64,000 nt of DNA, taken from assembly GCA_020638675.1 (NCBI GenBank), contig JACKID010000001.1:1054001-1118000 (forward strand), given 5' to 3'. This document shows positions 25,534-34,586 of the stretch, in pieces. The translations under genes and the position numbers were made by a program. The notes under the pieces are model-generated. The model had not been told where the DNA came from. It ran no database searches and saw only the letters and a program-made list of their open reading frames with translations. Each line of letters starts with the position of its first letter. The stretch's first letter is position 1. Origin of the DNA: Planctomycetota bacterium (lineage in GTDB: Bacteria; Planctomycetota; UBA8742; UBA2392).

Positions 25534-26848
25534 CCAACAGCCTCTCAATCAGCTCCAGATACCGCTGCATCGCGCCGCGTGATGCCAGCAGCCTTGCCTG
25601 TCCCGCCTTGCCGATGGCGGTGCGGGTGGGCTCATCCGCGAGCAGGGACTTTAGCTCGCGTTCGAGCTCCGTGGCATTCTGCACTTCGATCGCGCCTTTG
25701 CACTCTTTCAGTTCACGCACAGTTGCCTTGAAGTTGTGCGTGTGCGGACCGAAAAGCGTCGCCTTGCCCAGCGCCACCGGCTCGGCCATGTTCTGGCCGC
25801 CGTGGGGGATCAGCGAGCCGCCGATGAACACGACGTCGGCGACGGCGTACACGTGGGCAAGCTCGCCAACCGTATCCAGCAGGATCACCTGGTCTGGTGC
25901 GGCCGGCGAATCCGGCTTCAGCGCGCTGCGGTTGACCCACTTGATCCCGGCCTTTGTCAGTAGTTCCCGTACGGACTCGTAGCGCTCCGGGTGGCGCGGC
26001 ACGATCACCACGCGGCAGCTCAGGCGCGGGATCATGTCCACGAGAATCTCATGCTCGCCCGGGTGCGTGCTGCCGCACACCAGCACACGGTCAGATTCCG
26101 AAAGCCCGAAGATCTTGCGGAAGTGTGCCGTCTTCTCGGCGTCCGGCTCGCCCTTCAGTGAGTCGTACTTCAGATTGCCCGCGATCTCGACGGCACCCGG
26201 CGATACCAGAGGCATCGACGCGTCACTGCCGGCGGCACCACCCGGCGAGCCCATCGGGCGTGCGGCAAGTTCCCTGGCGCGTGCCGCGTAGGCTTCATCC
26301 TGCATCGCCCAGATCGTGATCGCTTCGTACGCCGGGCGCAGCAGCCACTTGAAGCGCTTGTAGTTGCGGAAGCTCTTCTCGCTGATGCGCCCGTTCGCGA
26401 GCAGCACCGGCACGCCCTTGCGCCCGGCGTGCATCAGCCAGTTCGGCCACAGTTCCAGCTCGACCAGGATCAGCAGCGCCGGGTTCAGTACCCGGAAGAA
26501 CTTCGCCACCACCCAGCTCAGGTCCACGGGTGAATAGCAGTGGTAGTAGTCGGTCAGTTCTCTGCGCGCAATCTCGGCCGCTGTCTTGGTGGTGTACGTG
26601 ACGACGATGTCGTGACCCGGGTGCTTTTCTTTCAGCGCCGCCAGCAACGGGCGAATCTGCAGCAATTCACCGACACTGACCGCGTGCACCCAGATGGAAG
26701 GCTTGTCGCTGCTGCGCGGCGGCAGGCTGCCCAGTCGCTGCATCAGTCCCGCGCGGTATTTGCCGGTCGTGAGCGCCTTAAACAGAAACCACGGCCAGAT
26801 CAGTCCGGCAAGCCACAGGTATGCCCAGTTAAACAACCAGCGCCGCAT
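25526..26848 (-). CDS. waaA: 3-deoxy-D-manno-octulosonic acid transferase
   Basis: A 440-residue GT30 glycosyltransferase that adds Kdo from CMP-Kdo to lipid A precursor at the inner face of the cytoplasmic membrane. The N-terminal anchor is WLFNWAYLWLAGLIWPWFL. The donor and acceptor domains contain WVHAVSVGELLQIRPLLAAL (with the catalytic-base Glu region), LVELELWPNWL, CGSTHPGEHEIL and FIGGSLIPHGGQN. The length fits the family. It implies an outer membrane with Kdo-containing lipopolysaccharide. It heads a four-gene minus-strand operon with tight overlaps. The start was set at the ATG before RRWLFNW rather than an upstream in-frame start, because the anchor begins there. Confidence 0.93.
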   Translation of the reverse strand: MRRWLFNWAYLWLAGLIWPWFLFKALTTGKYRAGLMQRLGSLPPRSSDKPSIWVHAVSVGELLQIRPLLAALKEKHPGHDIVVTYTTKTAAEIARRELTDYYHCYSPVDLSWVVAKFFRVLNPALLILVELELWPNWLMHAGRKGVPVLLANGRISEKSFRNYKRFKWLLRPAYEAITIWAMQDEAYAARARELAARPMGSPGGAAGSDASMPLVSPGAVEIAGNLKYDSLKGEPDAEKTAHFRKIFGLSESDRVLVCGSTHPGEHEILVDMIPRLSCRVVIVPRHPERYESVRELLTKAGIKWVNRSALKPDSPAAPDQVILLDTVGELAHVYAVADVVFIGGSLIPHGGQNMAEPVALGKATLFGPHTHNFKATVRELKECKGAIEVQNATELERELKSLLADEPTRTAIGKAGQARLLASRGAMQRYLELIERLLGE

Positions 26849-26943
26849 GAATGCCTTTGAACCGCTTGCGCAAGCAGTTGCGGTTGTAATCGCGCATTGC
26901 CGCAAGGGTCAAGGCGCGGCAGTATCAGCCCTGGGAGGCGAAG

Positions 26944-28005
26944 ATGCGATACGTACTTGCGATCATTCCGATTCTTCTGGTTGCCGGTTGCGCCGGCAGC
27001 CGTGTGCCGGCCGCGCGGGCGCAAACGGAGCGCGAGCCGGCAAGCGTACCCCAAAAGGAAGAATTCTTCCGGGAAGTGGATCGGGCGTGGGCCGCCGACC
27101 AGCTCAAGGCCGCGGACAAGCTGTTCGCGCAGGGCCAATACGACGAGGCCCGCAAGAAATACGAAGAAGCCACCGAGTCGGCGTCCGGGGCGCGTGACAA
27201 CAGCGTGCTGACGGAAGCCTACGCGCAAGTCGCGCGCATGTACTCAAGCCAGACCAAGCACGAAGAAGGCAAGCCGTGGCTCGCCAAGGCCGGGGCGATT
27301 GCCACGCCCGATGAGCCGCTGGGCTGGTCGCGCTATCTGGGCGTGCGCGGGCGTTTTGAGTGGCAGGACGAAAAGGACAACGACAAGGCCAAGGCCACGT
27401 TCATCGAGATGTATGACTACTGCAGGAAACACAAGCTGTTCTCGCGCGAGCTGGATGCCGCCCACATGGTCGCCATCGTCGGCTCTCCTGACGAGCAGGT
27501 GGAGTGGGCCCTCAAGGCCATCGAAGCCGCAGAGAAAGGCGGCGAAACCGGCTGGCTTGCACCGCTGTGGAATAACCTGGGCTGGACGTACGAATCACGC
27601 GGCGAGTACGACAAGATGCTCGACGCGCTCCTCAAGGCCCGCGAGTACCACTACAAAGGCGCGCTTGAGCTGCCCAAGCTGATCGCCGACTTCGGCGTAG
27701 GGCGAGCCTACTGGCGCAACGAGCGTTACAAAGAAGCCCGCATCTGGCTGACAGACGCGTTCGACCGCGCCAAGGCCGCCGCCGAGGCCAACCCGGACGA
27801 CGCCGAGCAGGCCGAGTGGGTAGGCTGGGGGCACGTCTACATCGGCGACCTGCTGGTCAGCGAAGGCAAACCGGCGGAGGGGCTGAAAGAGCTAAAGGCC
27901 GGGCGCCCGATTCTCGTGAAGTCCGGCATCGAAGAATGGTGGCCGGAGGCATTGCAGGAGCTGGACGACAAGATCGCCAAGCTCGCGGCGGATGCTGACG
28001 AATAG
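26944..28005 (+). CDS. TPR-type lipoprotein
   Basis: A 353-residue protein with a lipoprotein signal peptide (YVLAIIPILLVAGC, lipobox VAGC). The mature part is an array of helix-turn-helix repeats in the TPR style, for example LFAQGQYDEARKKYEEA, WALKAIEAAEKGG, TYESRGEYDKMLDALLKA and YKEARIWLTDAFDRAKA. TPR proteins mediate protein contacts, so it is probably an outer-membrane- or inner-membrane-tethered scaffold in the periplasm. A strong GGGAGG ribosome binding site precedes the ATG. It is followed by another lipoprotein on the same strand after 50 bases. Confidence 0.8.
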   Translation: MRYVLAIIPILLVAGCAGSRVPAARAQTEREPASVPQKEEFFREVDRAWAADQLKAADKLFAQGQYDEARKKYEEATESASGARDNSVLTEAYAQVARMYSSQTKHEEGKPWLAKAGAIATPDEPLGWSRYLGVRGRFEWQDEKDNDKAKATFIEMYDYCRKHKLFSRELDAAHMVAIVGSPDEQVEWALKAIEAAEKGGETGWLAPLWNNLGWTYESRGEYDKMLDALLKAREYHYKGALELPKLIADFGVGRAYWRNERYKEARIWLTDAFDRAKAAAEANPDDAEQAEWVGWGHVYIGDLLVSEGKPAEGLKELKAGRPILVKSGIEEWWPEALQELDDKIAKLAADADE

Positions 28006-28055
28006 TCCCCGGGCTGGTAGCATTTGTGTCCCTGAATTCCCCTGCCGGGTTTGCG

Positions 28056-29753
28056 ATGAATCGCTGCCATTGCCTTTTGATGGTGTCTGCACTGTTGCTG
28101 CTGGCTGCGTGCAACAACGACCGCGGCGGGCGCTGCGGCAATACCGGCAGTGTGATCGTGCCTCCCGACACCGTCATCGGGCCGGAACCCGGCGGCACAA
28201 AAGACCCGGATGGCGGCACGCCGGTCAATCTCACCATCAGCGGCAACGTCAGCTACGATCGCCTGTTGGTCACGGCCGCGGGCCTCGACACAGCCAACCC
28301 GGTCAACGAAGTCGCGCAGAATGTGCTGGTGGAAGCGGTCGCCTGGTACGACCTCAATACGGTGTTCGCCAGCACAGCCACAGACGCAGCAGGCGATTAC
28401 ACGCTGAACTTCAGCACGATCACTGACTACTTCATCCGCGCGCGCGCCCAGACAGGCACCGCGCCGGATGTGGACCGCGTCTATCACTCACAGACCTCGC
28501 CGCCGATTGTGCACGCGTTGCCGAGCCCGCTGCTGAACCGTGCAGCCGGCAGCCAGACCGTCAACCTGCACGCGACGCCCGACCTGCCCAGTGACCGCGC
28601 CGGGGCGTTCGCCGCGCTGGACACGGTGCGACGCCTGCGCGCTGCCGCGGCCGGCAGCTTTGCGAGCCTCGGCCCGCTCGATCTGTTCTGGGCGCCGGGC
28701 AATATCGGTACGCGCATTCTCAAGAACGGCAGCGGCCAGACCATCACGATGACGACTGTGACAGGCCTCGACGGCCCGATGGGGAACCCGTCCATCTATC
28801 TCATCGGCGGCTCGTCGGCCGACCCGCTGAACAGCGACCACGACGAGTTCGACGAAACCGTCATCGCACACGAGTGGGCAAGCTTTCTGCAACTGACCCA
28901 GTCACGTGACAACAACTTCGGCGGTGAACACTTCGGTGAAGAGCTTCTGCCTACGGCCGCATACAGTGAGGGTGTGGTGACGGCCATCGGGCTCGCGCTG
29001 TTGGGCACATCGCTCTACCGCGACACGCTTGGCTACATCGGCGGTACGAATTCCGTGCAGTTCGAATTCGACATGGAGTCCGGCGTCATCCCCGGCACAG
29101 GCGTCGGCTACGGCAACGAGTTCGAAATCACCCGCGCCACCTGGGACCTGTTCGACGGCGGCGCCGGCAGCCCGGCCGACGGTGACGGAGACCCATCCAA
29201 CATCGCGCTCGCGGATTTCCTGACCAGCTTTGCGGCACTCAAGACGCGCTCGGCGCCGTACGAAGTCGCGTGGATGGCCAGCCTGCTGCAGCAGTTGATC
29301 GACGACACGTTCCTGAGCCAAACGGACGCCAACACCATCATGACCGCGCAGGGGGCCCAGTTTCCTCCCCCGGGTGGCGCAGACCCGTTTCCGCCGCTGT
29401 TGGTCGTGGGCGCGGGCGCGACGTCGGGCGGGCTGGATGCATGGTCGGGTACGGACCCCAACCCGATTCTCGGGCCGCAAGCAAACGCCGTGTTCCGATT
29501 GGAACTGGCCAGCGCGCAAAGCGTTACGATCACTGTGACCAACACCACGGCGGGCTACAGCGCGCTGGCGCACCGGCTGGATCTGTCCGTGCATGACCTT
29601 GAGCGGAACATCATCGGGCAGGACGTCGGTCCTTCGTCGAACAAAACAGTCACGCTGAGTCTCGCGGCCGGGACTTACGTCATTCGCGTGCAGCATTTGC
29701 CCGCCACACAGGCGGACTCAATGCCCGTCACGTTCACCGTCCAGGCGCAGTAG
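28056..29753 (+). CDS. Lipoprotein with degenerate HExxH metalloprotease-like motif
   Basis: A 565-residue protein. The signal peptide ends at LLLLAAC (lipobox LAAC), followed by a Gly-Pro-Asp linker. A beta domain (about residues 55-130, carboxypeptidase-regulatory-like) comes next. Around residue 268 the segment VIAHEWASFLQLTQS aligns with the HEYGHxxQ motif of a family of bacterial lipoproteins with a zinc-protease look; the downstream NNFGGEHFGEELLP and AYSEGVVTA match their later motifs. The second His of HExxH is Ser here, so zinc binding is doubtful. A C-terminal jelly-roll-like domain (residues 480-565, PPC-type ending YVIRVQHLPA) closes the protein. An in-frame GTG at 28026 is a less likely start. 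Confidence 0.65.
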   Translation: MNRCHCLLMVSALLLLAACNNDRGGRCGNTGSVIVPPDTVIGPEPGGTKDPDGGTPVNLTISGNVSYDRLLVTAAGLDTANPVNEVAQNVLVEAVAWYDLNTVFASTATDAAGDYTLNFSTITDYFIRARAQTGTAPDVDRVYHSQTSPPIVHALPSPLLNRAAGSQTVNLHATPDLPSDRAGAFAALDTVRRLRAAAAGSFASLGPLDLFWAPGNIGTRILKNGSGQTITMTTVTGLDGPMGNPSIYLIGGSSADPLNSDHDEFDETVIAHEWASFLQLTQSRDNNFGGEHFGEELLPTAAYSEGVVTAIGLALLGTSLYRDTLGYIGGTNSVQFEFDMESGVIPGTGVGYGNEFEITRATWDLFDGGAGSPADGDGDPSNIALADFLTSFAALKTRSAPYEVAWMASLLQQLIDDTFLSQTDANTIMTAQGAQFPPPGGADPFPPLLVVGAGATSGGLDAWSGTDPNPILGPQANAVFRLELASAQSVTITVTNTTAGYSALAHRLDLSVHDLERNIIGQDVGPSSNKTVTLSLAAGTYVIRVQHLPATQADSMPVTFTVQAQ

Positions 29754-29822
29754 CCGCCTTGTAATTGGGTGTATCTTCGATAAACGGTAAGGTTGATATG
29801 CTACGTAGCCTTTGGAACTGAA

Positions 29823-29845
29823 CCGTGTTTCATGACGAAACACGG
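29823..29845. promoter_or_regulatory. Perfect hairpin covering a possible start of the FHA gene
   Basis: The 9-bp stem CCGTGTTTC/GAAACACGG encloses the loop ATGAC. The loop holds the upstream candidate ATG, and the next in-frame ATG is at 29853. A 10-bp palindrome GCTACGTAGC lies at 29800-29809. These could act as an operator or as a translation-control hairpin. Confidence 0.4.
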
Positions 29846-32234
29846 TAGCGCAATGCCGTACCTCGAAATCAAACTTGGCCCGGACACACTGCTCCTGCGT
29901 TTCGTGGGCCGCATTGACTATGTTTTCGGGCGCCTGCCGCGTGCGGACGTGCAGTTGCGTGACATGAAAGTCTCGCGGCTTCACACGCAGTTCTTCATCG
30001 ACAGCCGCGGCAGCGCATTCGTGCGCGATCTTGGCAGCTCGGGCGGAACCTGGATCAACAACCAGCGCCTGCGCCGCGGAGTGATTGCCCCGCTGAATGA
30101 GGGGCTGAAGATTCGGGTCGGCGAGTCGCGGGTTACGTTCTACGACGGTGAGCCGCCGGTGAACGCCATTGAGCCGCCGGGCGCCAGCAACCCGCGCGGG
30201 CTGATCCGCACCAATGCCCGCGAACGCTTTTTTGAGGCCGAAGCCACCGTCCTTGCAATGGACAAGGTAGACCCGGAGACACAAAGCGGCCCGGCCGAGG
30301 CGCCGCCGGAGGTCAACCCGGCCACGTTCGCGGACAGCCCGAAAGACCTTGAGCAGAAGCCCAAGCCGCCATCATCAACGGCACAGGCGGCACCTGCGCC
30401 GCGGATGCCGACCAAGCGCAACACCGGTATCGTGGAAGCGCCGTGGGAGAAGCCTAAGTCCGGGCCTGTGGGCCCGGGTGGCGAAAAGCGAGTTACGATT
30501 CCGCCGCCGACGCGTGGCGGCGCCAGGCCGTCTTCCCGCACCGGCGCCGTGCCGCCGCCCCCGATGCAGACGGCGGATATCGACGAAGAAGGCAACTTCC
30601 ACGCGCCGGCGCAGCAGCCGGCAGCAGCATCCGCGCCGCCGCCTGCGGCCCCGAAACCGCCGCTGCCGATTCCGCCGCGCACTCCGCAGCCGGTGCCGCT
30701 GGATCAACTGGACGAAACCGGTCGCACTTCGCGCGAGCCGGTGATCCCGGATTCCGGCGCGTTCCAGCCGCCCAAGCCATTTCACGGCGACCTGCCGGAA
30801 GAAGAGCCGGAAGAATCCAAGCCGCGCGTCGGAATGCCCACCGTGCGCCTGGAGCGTCCTGCCATTCTCGACCGGCAAAAGGAAATCGAGAAAGAGGAGG
30901 CCGAAGAGGCAGCCCTGCTCAAGATTCCGACGGCCGCTGTCAAGCCCGGCGCCGAGCCGCCGCCCGACGAGCCTGAGCCGGAGCCCCAGATCGGCGTCGC
31001 ACCGCGCACGGACACTCCCGTCGCGCAAGATGACGAAGAGCGCGACCTGACGGACGAAGAGATCGCCGTCTACATGGGCGGTACCCTGTCGGGCCGCTAT
31101 GGCGACGTGGACTTCGGTGAAGAGGGCGGGTCGTCAGAGTCCGGCGCGGAAGAAGACGAAAGCGAAGAAGTCAGCTTCGGCAGTGCCGCGGCCAAGGTCA
31201 GCCTGGAAGGCGACGACGACATTGACCTTGAGGACGACGATTCTGCTGCCGATGCGCCTGCAGAGGCGGAGGCGCAGGAGCCCGTCGATGAATCCGTCGA
31301 GGAATCTGTCGAGGAGCCCGCGCAGCCCGAAGAGCCTGAGGAAGACCACTCGGAGTACAAAGAGCCCAACACCTCGATGCTGGGCCAGACCACGGCCATC
31401 TCCGAAGACCCGGTCGATGACGAGCCGGAGCCTGCGCCCGAAGAATCCACCGGCGAGGACTCGAGCGGTCCCGTCGAGGACGTCCCGACCTACGAAGACA
31501 CAAAGACACCGCCACCGCCCACGCGCGAAGGCGCCACCGAGGACCGCACCTTCAAGCCGCGCAAGACCCGCAAGCTGATGAAGCGGCGCAAGGACACGGC
31601 GAAGATCACCGACAAGTCCAACCCCACGCCGTTGCCGGAAGGCGCCAAGACGGTTCACGTGCCGCCGCCGGGCTTCGACGCGCCGATTGTCGCGGGCGCC
31701 AAGACCATGTTCATCCCCAAGCCGGAAGACGCCAAGATCTCGCGCCCGGTGCCCGAGGCGGAGCAGGAAGACGAGACCGGCTCCGAATCGAAGTCCGATA
31801 GCGAAAAGGCGACGGGCAAGCCCAAGATGATGGCCGAAAATCGCGAGCGCAAGACGCTCGACGACATGGCCGAGGGCCCCGGCGGCGACACCGTCGCGCT
31901 GCCGCCCGCCATGATGCGAGAGATGCAGGCCGAGCTGCGCGCCAGTGACCCTGCGCTCAAGTCGGCGAAGGACGAGCCGCCGACCATCGGCGACAATCCG
32001 ACGGTCAAGGTCGCCGGTGACGAAGAGGAAGAAGAGGACTTCATCCTCGATGAAGACTACGCCTTCTTCACGCCGCCGCCCGCCACCCGCAAGGCCCGCG
32101 AAGCAGCGGCCCGGGCCGCAAAGGCCGAGGCCGGCGACGTCATCAACGCCAACGATTTCCACGCTGAGACCGACAACCTGCCGGGCGACAAGAAAGCCGC
32201 ATCAAAGGAAGACCCCGACACGTTGGTAGATTGA
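29832..32234 (+). CDS. FHA-domain protein with very long disordered acidic/proline tail
   Basis: An 800-residue protein. The N-terminal forkhead-associated domain (about residues 8-110) shows YVFGRLPRADVQL, VSRLHTQFFIDS and DLGSSGGTWINN, the phosphothreonine-binding loops. The other 690 residues are low-complexity: Pro-rich stretches, Glu/Asp-rich blocks and Thr/Ser-Pro segments, with no enzymatic domain seen. FHA domains usually read Ser/Thr kinase signals; no kinase gene is in the window. Two in-frame ATGs (29832 and 29853) are possible. The second starts directly at the FHA fold, the first lies in a hairpin loop, and neither has a clear ribosome binding site. A terminator-like hairpin follows the stop. 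Confidence 0.75.
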   Translation: MTKHGSAMPYLEIKLGPDTLLLRFVGRIDYVFGRLPRADVQLRDMKVSRLHTQFFIDSRGSAFVRDLGSSGGTWINNQRLRRGVIAPLNEGLKIRVGESRVTFYDGEPPVNAIEPPGASNPRGLIRTNARERFFEAEATVLAMDKVDPETQSGPAEAPPEVNPATFADSPKDLEQKPKPPSSTAQAAPAPRMPTKRNTGIVEAPWEKPKSGPVGPGGEKRVTIPPPTRGGARPSSRTGAVPPPPMQTADIDEEGNFHAPAQQPAAASAPPPAAPKPPLPIPPRTPQPVPLDQLDETGRTSREPVIPDSGAFQPPKPFHGDLPEEEPEESKPRVGMPTVRLERPAILDRQKEIEKEEAEEAALLKIPTAAVKPGAEPPPDEPEPEPQIGVAPRTDTPVAQDDEERDLTDEEIAVYMGGTLSGRYGDVDFGEEGGSSESGAEEDESEEVSFGSAAAKVSLEGDDDIDLEDDDSAADAPAEAEAQEPVDESVEESVEEPAQPEEPEEDHSEYKEPNTSMLGQTTAISEDPVDDEPEPAPEESTGEDSSGPVEDVPTYEDTKTPPPPTREGATEDRTFKPRKTRKLMKRRKDTAKITDKSNPTPLPEGAKTVHVPPPGFDAPIVAGAKTMFIPKPEDAKISRPVPEAEQEDETGSESKSDSEKATGKPKMMAENRERKTLDDMAEGPGGDTVALPPAMMREMQAELRASDPALKSAKDEPPTIGDNPTVKVAGDEEEEEDFILDEDYAFFTPPPATRKAREAAARAAKAEAGDVINANDFHAETDNLPGDKKAASKEDPDTLVD

Positions 32235-32257
32235 CCCGGGCGAAACGAGTACAAGCG

Positions 32258-32287
32258 ACGGCCCGGTGAATGCCGGGCCGTTTCATT
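32258..32287 (+). terminator. Rho-independent-like terminator after the FHA gene
   Basis: Stem ACGGCCCGG/CCGGGCCGT (9 bp), loop TGAATG, then TTCATT. It separates the FHA gene from aspS, whose ATG is 14 bases downstream of the feature end. Confidence 0.6.
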
Positions 32288-32300
32288 CCACGGAGCAGAC

Positions 32301-34193
32301 ATGAAGAATCGAACGCACCGCTGCGGAGACCTGCGCACTGAACACGTCGGCGAGACCGTCACGGTCTGCGGCTGGGTGGACACCAAGCGAGATCGCGGCG
32401 GCGTTGCGTTCATCCTGCTGCGCGACGTGGCGGGCAAGGTGCAGCTGACCTTCAGCGAAGAGACCGATTCCGCGCTGCTGGCCCAGACCAAAGAGGCGCG
32501 CGGCGAGTTCGTGCTGTCGGCGACCGGCAAGGTCCGCGCGCGCGAAGAGGAGAATCGCACGCAGACCATGGCCACTGGCGACATCGAGATCGTCGTCGAG
32601 AAGTTCGAGATCCTGAACACGGCCGTGACGCCCGCGATTGAGGTCCGCGACGACCTCAAGTGCGACCCGGAGTTGCGCCTGAAACACCGCTTCATCGACC
32701 TGCGCCGCCGCCCCATGCAGGCGATGTTGCAGGCGCGTGCGAAGCTGGTGTCGTCGGCCCGCGCGACGCTGGAGGCCGAGGGCTTTCTCGACGTCGAAAC
32801 ACCGGTGCTCTACAAGCGCACCCCGGAGGGCGCGCGCGACTTCATCGTGCCGAGCCGCGCCCACCGCGGTCAGTTCTACGCGCTGCCGCAGTCACCGCAG
32901 CTTTTCAAGCAGCTCTGCATGATCAGCGGGCTGGACCGCTATTTCCAGATCGCCCGCTGCTTCCGCGATGAGGACAAGCGCGCCGACCGCCAGCCCGAGT
33001 TCACGCAGATCGACATCGAGATGAGCTTCCCGACGATGGACGACGTGATCGAGCTGTTCGAGAAAGTCGTCGCCGCCATATTCGACGGCATCCGCAGGGA
33101 TGAGCGCTTCAAGGACCAGTCGTGGCCGGTGCTCAGCGCGGGCGACGTCAAGCCGCCGTTCGAGCGCATGACCTACGAGCAGGCGATGCGCGACTACAGC
33201 ATCGACCGCCCGGACCTGCGATCGCGCGACCTCAAGCTCACGGAGCTGAACGAGTGGTCCGCCGGTTGCAGCTTCAACGCCTTCAAGGGAGTCGCCGAGA
33301 AGAAGGGCCTCATCAAAGGCCTGCGCTGCCCCGGCATGGCCGGCGAGTTCAGCACCGGCCAGCTCAAGAACCTCGAGCGCGACGCCAAGGGCATGGGCGC
33401 GACGGGGCTCGCGAACCTCAAGGTGACCGAAACCGGGCTCGACGGCGGCATTGCCAAGTTCATCCCGGAGCCCGAGCAGAAGGCCATGATCGAAGCCTTC
33501 GGCGCCAAGCCCGGCGACCTGCTGCTGATCTGCGCGCACGAGAAGCACAAGGTCGTGCACGCGGTGATGCACAACATGCGCCTGCTGATTGCGGACAAGC
33601 TCGGGCTCAGCGACCCGCACAAGTTCGCCATCTGCTGGGTCGTGGATTTCCCGCTGTTCGAGTACCGCGAAGAAGACGAGAAGCTGTTCGCCAGCCATCA
33701 CCCGTTCACCCTGCCGCAGGACGTCCAGCGCGTACACGAGTTGGCGGAGATCTCTCGCGCGGGCAAAGAGCCGCACCCGGTCGCGCGCATGTTGCGCGGG
33801 GGCGTCGAGATCGAAGAGGTCATTGCGCTGCGCAACAACCAGTACGACCTGGTCTGCAACGGCATCGAGATCGCCGGCGGCAGCATCCGCATGCACCGCA
33901 CCGACTACCAGGCCGACGTGTTCGAGTTGATCGGCATCAGCAAGGAAGAGGCCGAAAAGAAGTTCGGCTTCCTGATGAGTGCCCTTGCCCACGGCGCCCC
34001 GCCCCACGGCGGCATCGCCAGCGGCGTGGACCGCCTGCTCATGCTGCTGCTCGGGCTCGACAACATCGCAGACGTCATCGCGTTCCCAAAGTCCGCCACC
34101 GGGCGCGACCTGATGATCGACACGCCCAACGACGTCGAGCCGGCGCTGCTGGAAGAACTCGGCGTCAGGATGGTCGCCAAGCCCGAAAAGTAG
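32301..34193 (+). CDS. aspS: Aspartyl-tRNA synthetase, bacterial type
   Basis: A 630-residue class IIb synthetase, slightly longer than the usual 590. The N-terminal OB-fold anticodon-binding domain has VCGWVDTKRDRGGVAFI. The catalytic core has YALPQSPQLFKQLCMISG, FQIARCFRDEDKRADRQPEF (motif 2) and GIASGVDRLLMLLLGLDNI (motif 3), with the bacterial GAD insertion between motifs 2 and 3. It charges tRNA-Asp and possibly also tRNA-Asn; discrimination cannot be told from the visible sequence. GGAG precedes the ATG. It is transcribed separately from the upstream gene, because a terminator hairpin lies just before it. Confidence 0.95.
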   Translation: MKNRTHRCGDLRTEHVGETVTVCGWVDTKRDRGGVAFILLRDVAGKVQLTFSEETDSALLAQTKEARGEFVLSATGKVRAREEENRTQTMATGDIEIVVEKFEILNTAVTPAIEVRDDLKCDPELRLKHRFIDLRRRPMQAMLQARAKLVSSARATLEAEGFLDVETPVLYKRTPEGARDFIVPSRAHRGQFYALPQSPQLFKQLCMISGLDRYFQIARCFRDEDKRADRQPEFTQIDIEMSFPTMDDVIELFEKVVAAIFDGIRRDERFKDQSWPVLSAGDVKPPFERMTYEQAMRDYSIDRPDLRSRDLKLTELNEWSAGCSFNAFKGVAEKKGLIKGLRCPGMAGEFSTGQLKNLERDAKGMGATGLANLKVTETGLDGGIAKFIPEPEQKAMIEAFGAKPGDLLLICAHEKHKVVHAVMHNMRLLIADKLGLSDPHKFAICWVVDFPLFEYREEDEKLFASHHPFTLPQDVQRVHELAEISRAGKEPHPVARMLRGGVEIEEVIALRNNQYDLVCNGIEIAGGSIRMHRTDYQADVFELIGISKEEAEKKFGFLMSALAHGAPPHGGIASGVDRLLMLLLGLDNIADVIAFPKSATGRDLMIDTPNDVEPALLEELGVRMVAKPEK

Positions 34194-34204
34194 AACACCG
34201 GAAC

Positions 34205-34576
34205 GGTGGGCCCGACAATCCTGTCGGGCCCGGCCGCGAAGCGGCCGGAATCACGTGCGCTCCAGTGGCTCAATCAGGATATGGACGTGGTCCGGCATGA
34301 CGACGGCCGCGAACACGATGTTGCGCTCGAGATGAAAGTGTCGGACGCAGTCCATCACGTCGGCGCGATCCGACTTCTCCAGAACAAACGGTTTGAGGCA
34401 GCGCCAGGTCACAAAGAGGGTGTTTCCACCGGCGTGGAAGTGCGGCAGGTGCCGCCGCCATCGGACCATGTCACGGTTGATTTCTTTGTACTGGTCTTCC
34501 GTATCCACGTATGAAGTGTAACAACGTTTCGCGCTGGCACGGCCGGCGCGGCCCGACAGGATTGTCGGGCCCACCA
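34205..34576. mobile_element. REP-like element bounded by a perfect 26-bp inverted repeat, with truncated RAYT inside
   Basis: The left end 34205-34230 and right end 34550-34575 are exact reverse complements over 26 nt. Each end is itself a hairpin (stem GGGCCCGACA, loop ATCC on the left and GGAT on the right) with a GTGG foot. A second hairpin (CCGGCCGC, loop GAA) sits inside the left end at 34230-34248. The 372-bp unit fills the aspS-cruF spacer. No flanking target duplication was recognised. Confidence 0.7.
34251..34508 (-). pseudogene. Truncated REP-associated tyrosine transposase (RAYT, Y1/HUH family)
   Basis: About 85 residues from a GTG start (34508). The sequence RWRRHLPHFHAGGNTLFVTW and then AAVVMPDHVHILIEP match the N-terminal half of TnpA_REP/RAYT proteins, including the HUH metal motif (HVH). 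The reading frame stops at PLERT, exactly where the left-end hairpins begin. The C-terminal half, with the catalytic Tyr helix usually seen in YIxxNP, is missing. Family members are about 150-220 residues. It is therefore an inactive remnant, or a short protein that needs a partner in trans. It is bounded by the inverted REP-like ends that RAYTs are known to accompany. Confidence 0.7.
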
Positions 34577-34586
34577 CTGAGGGTCT

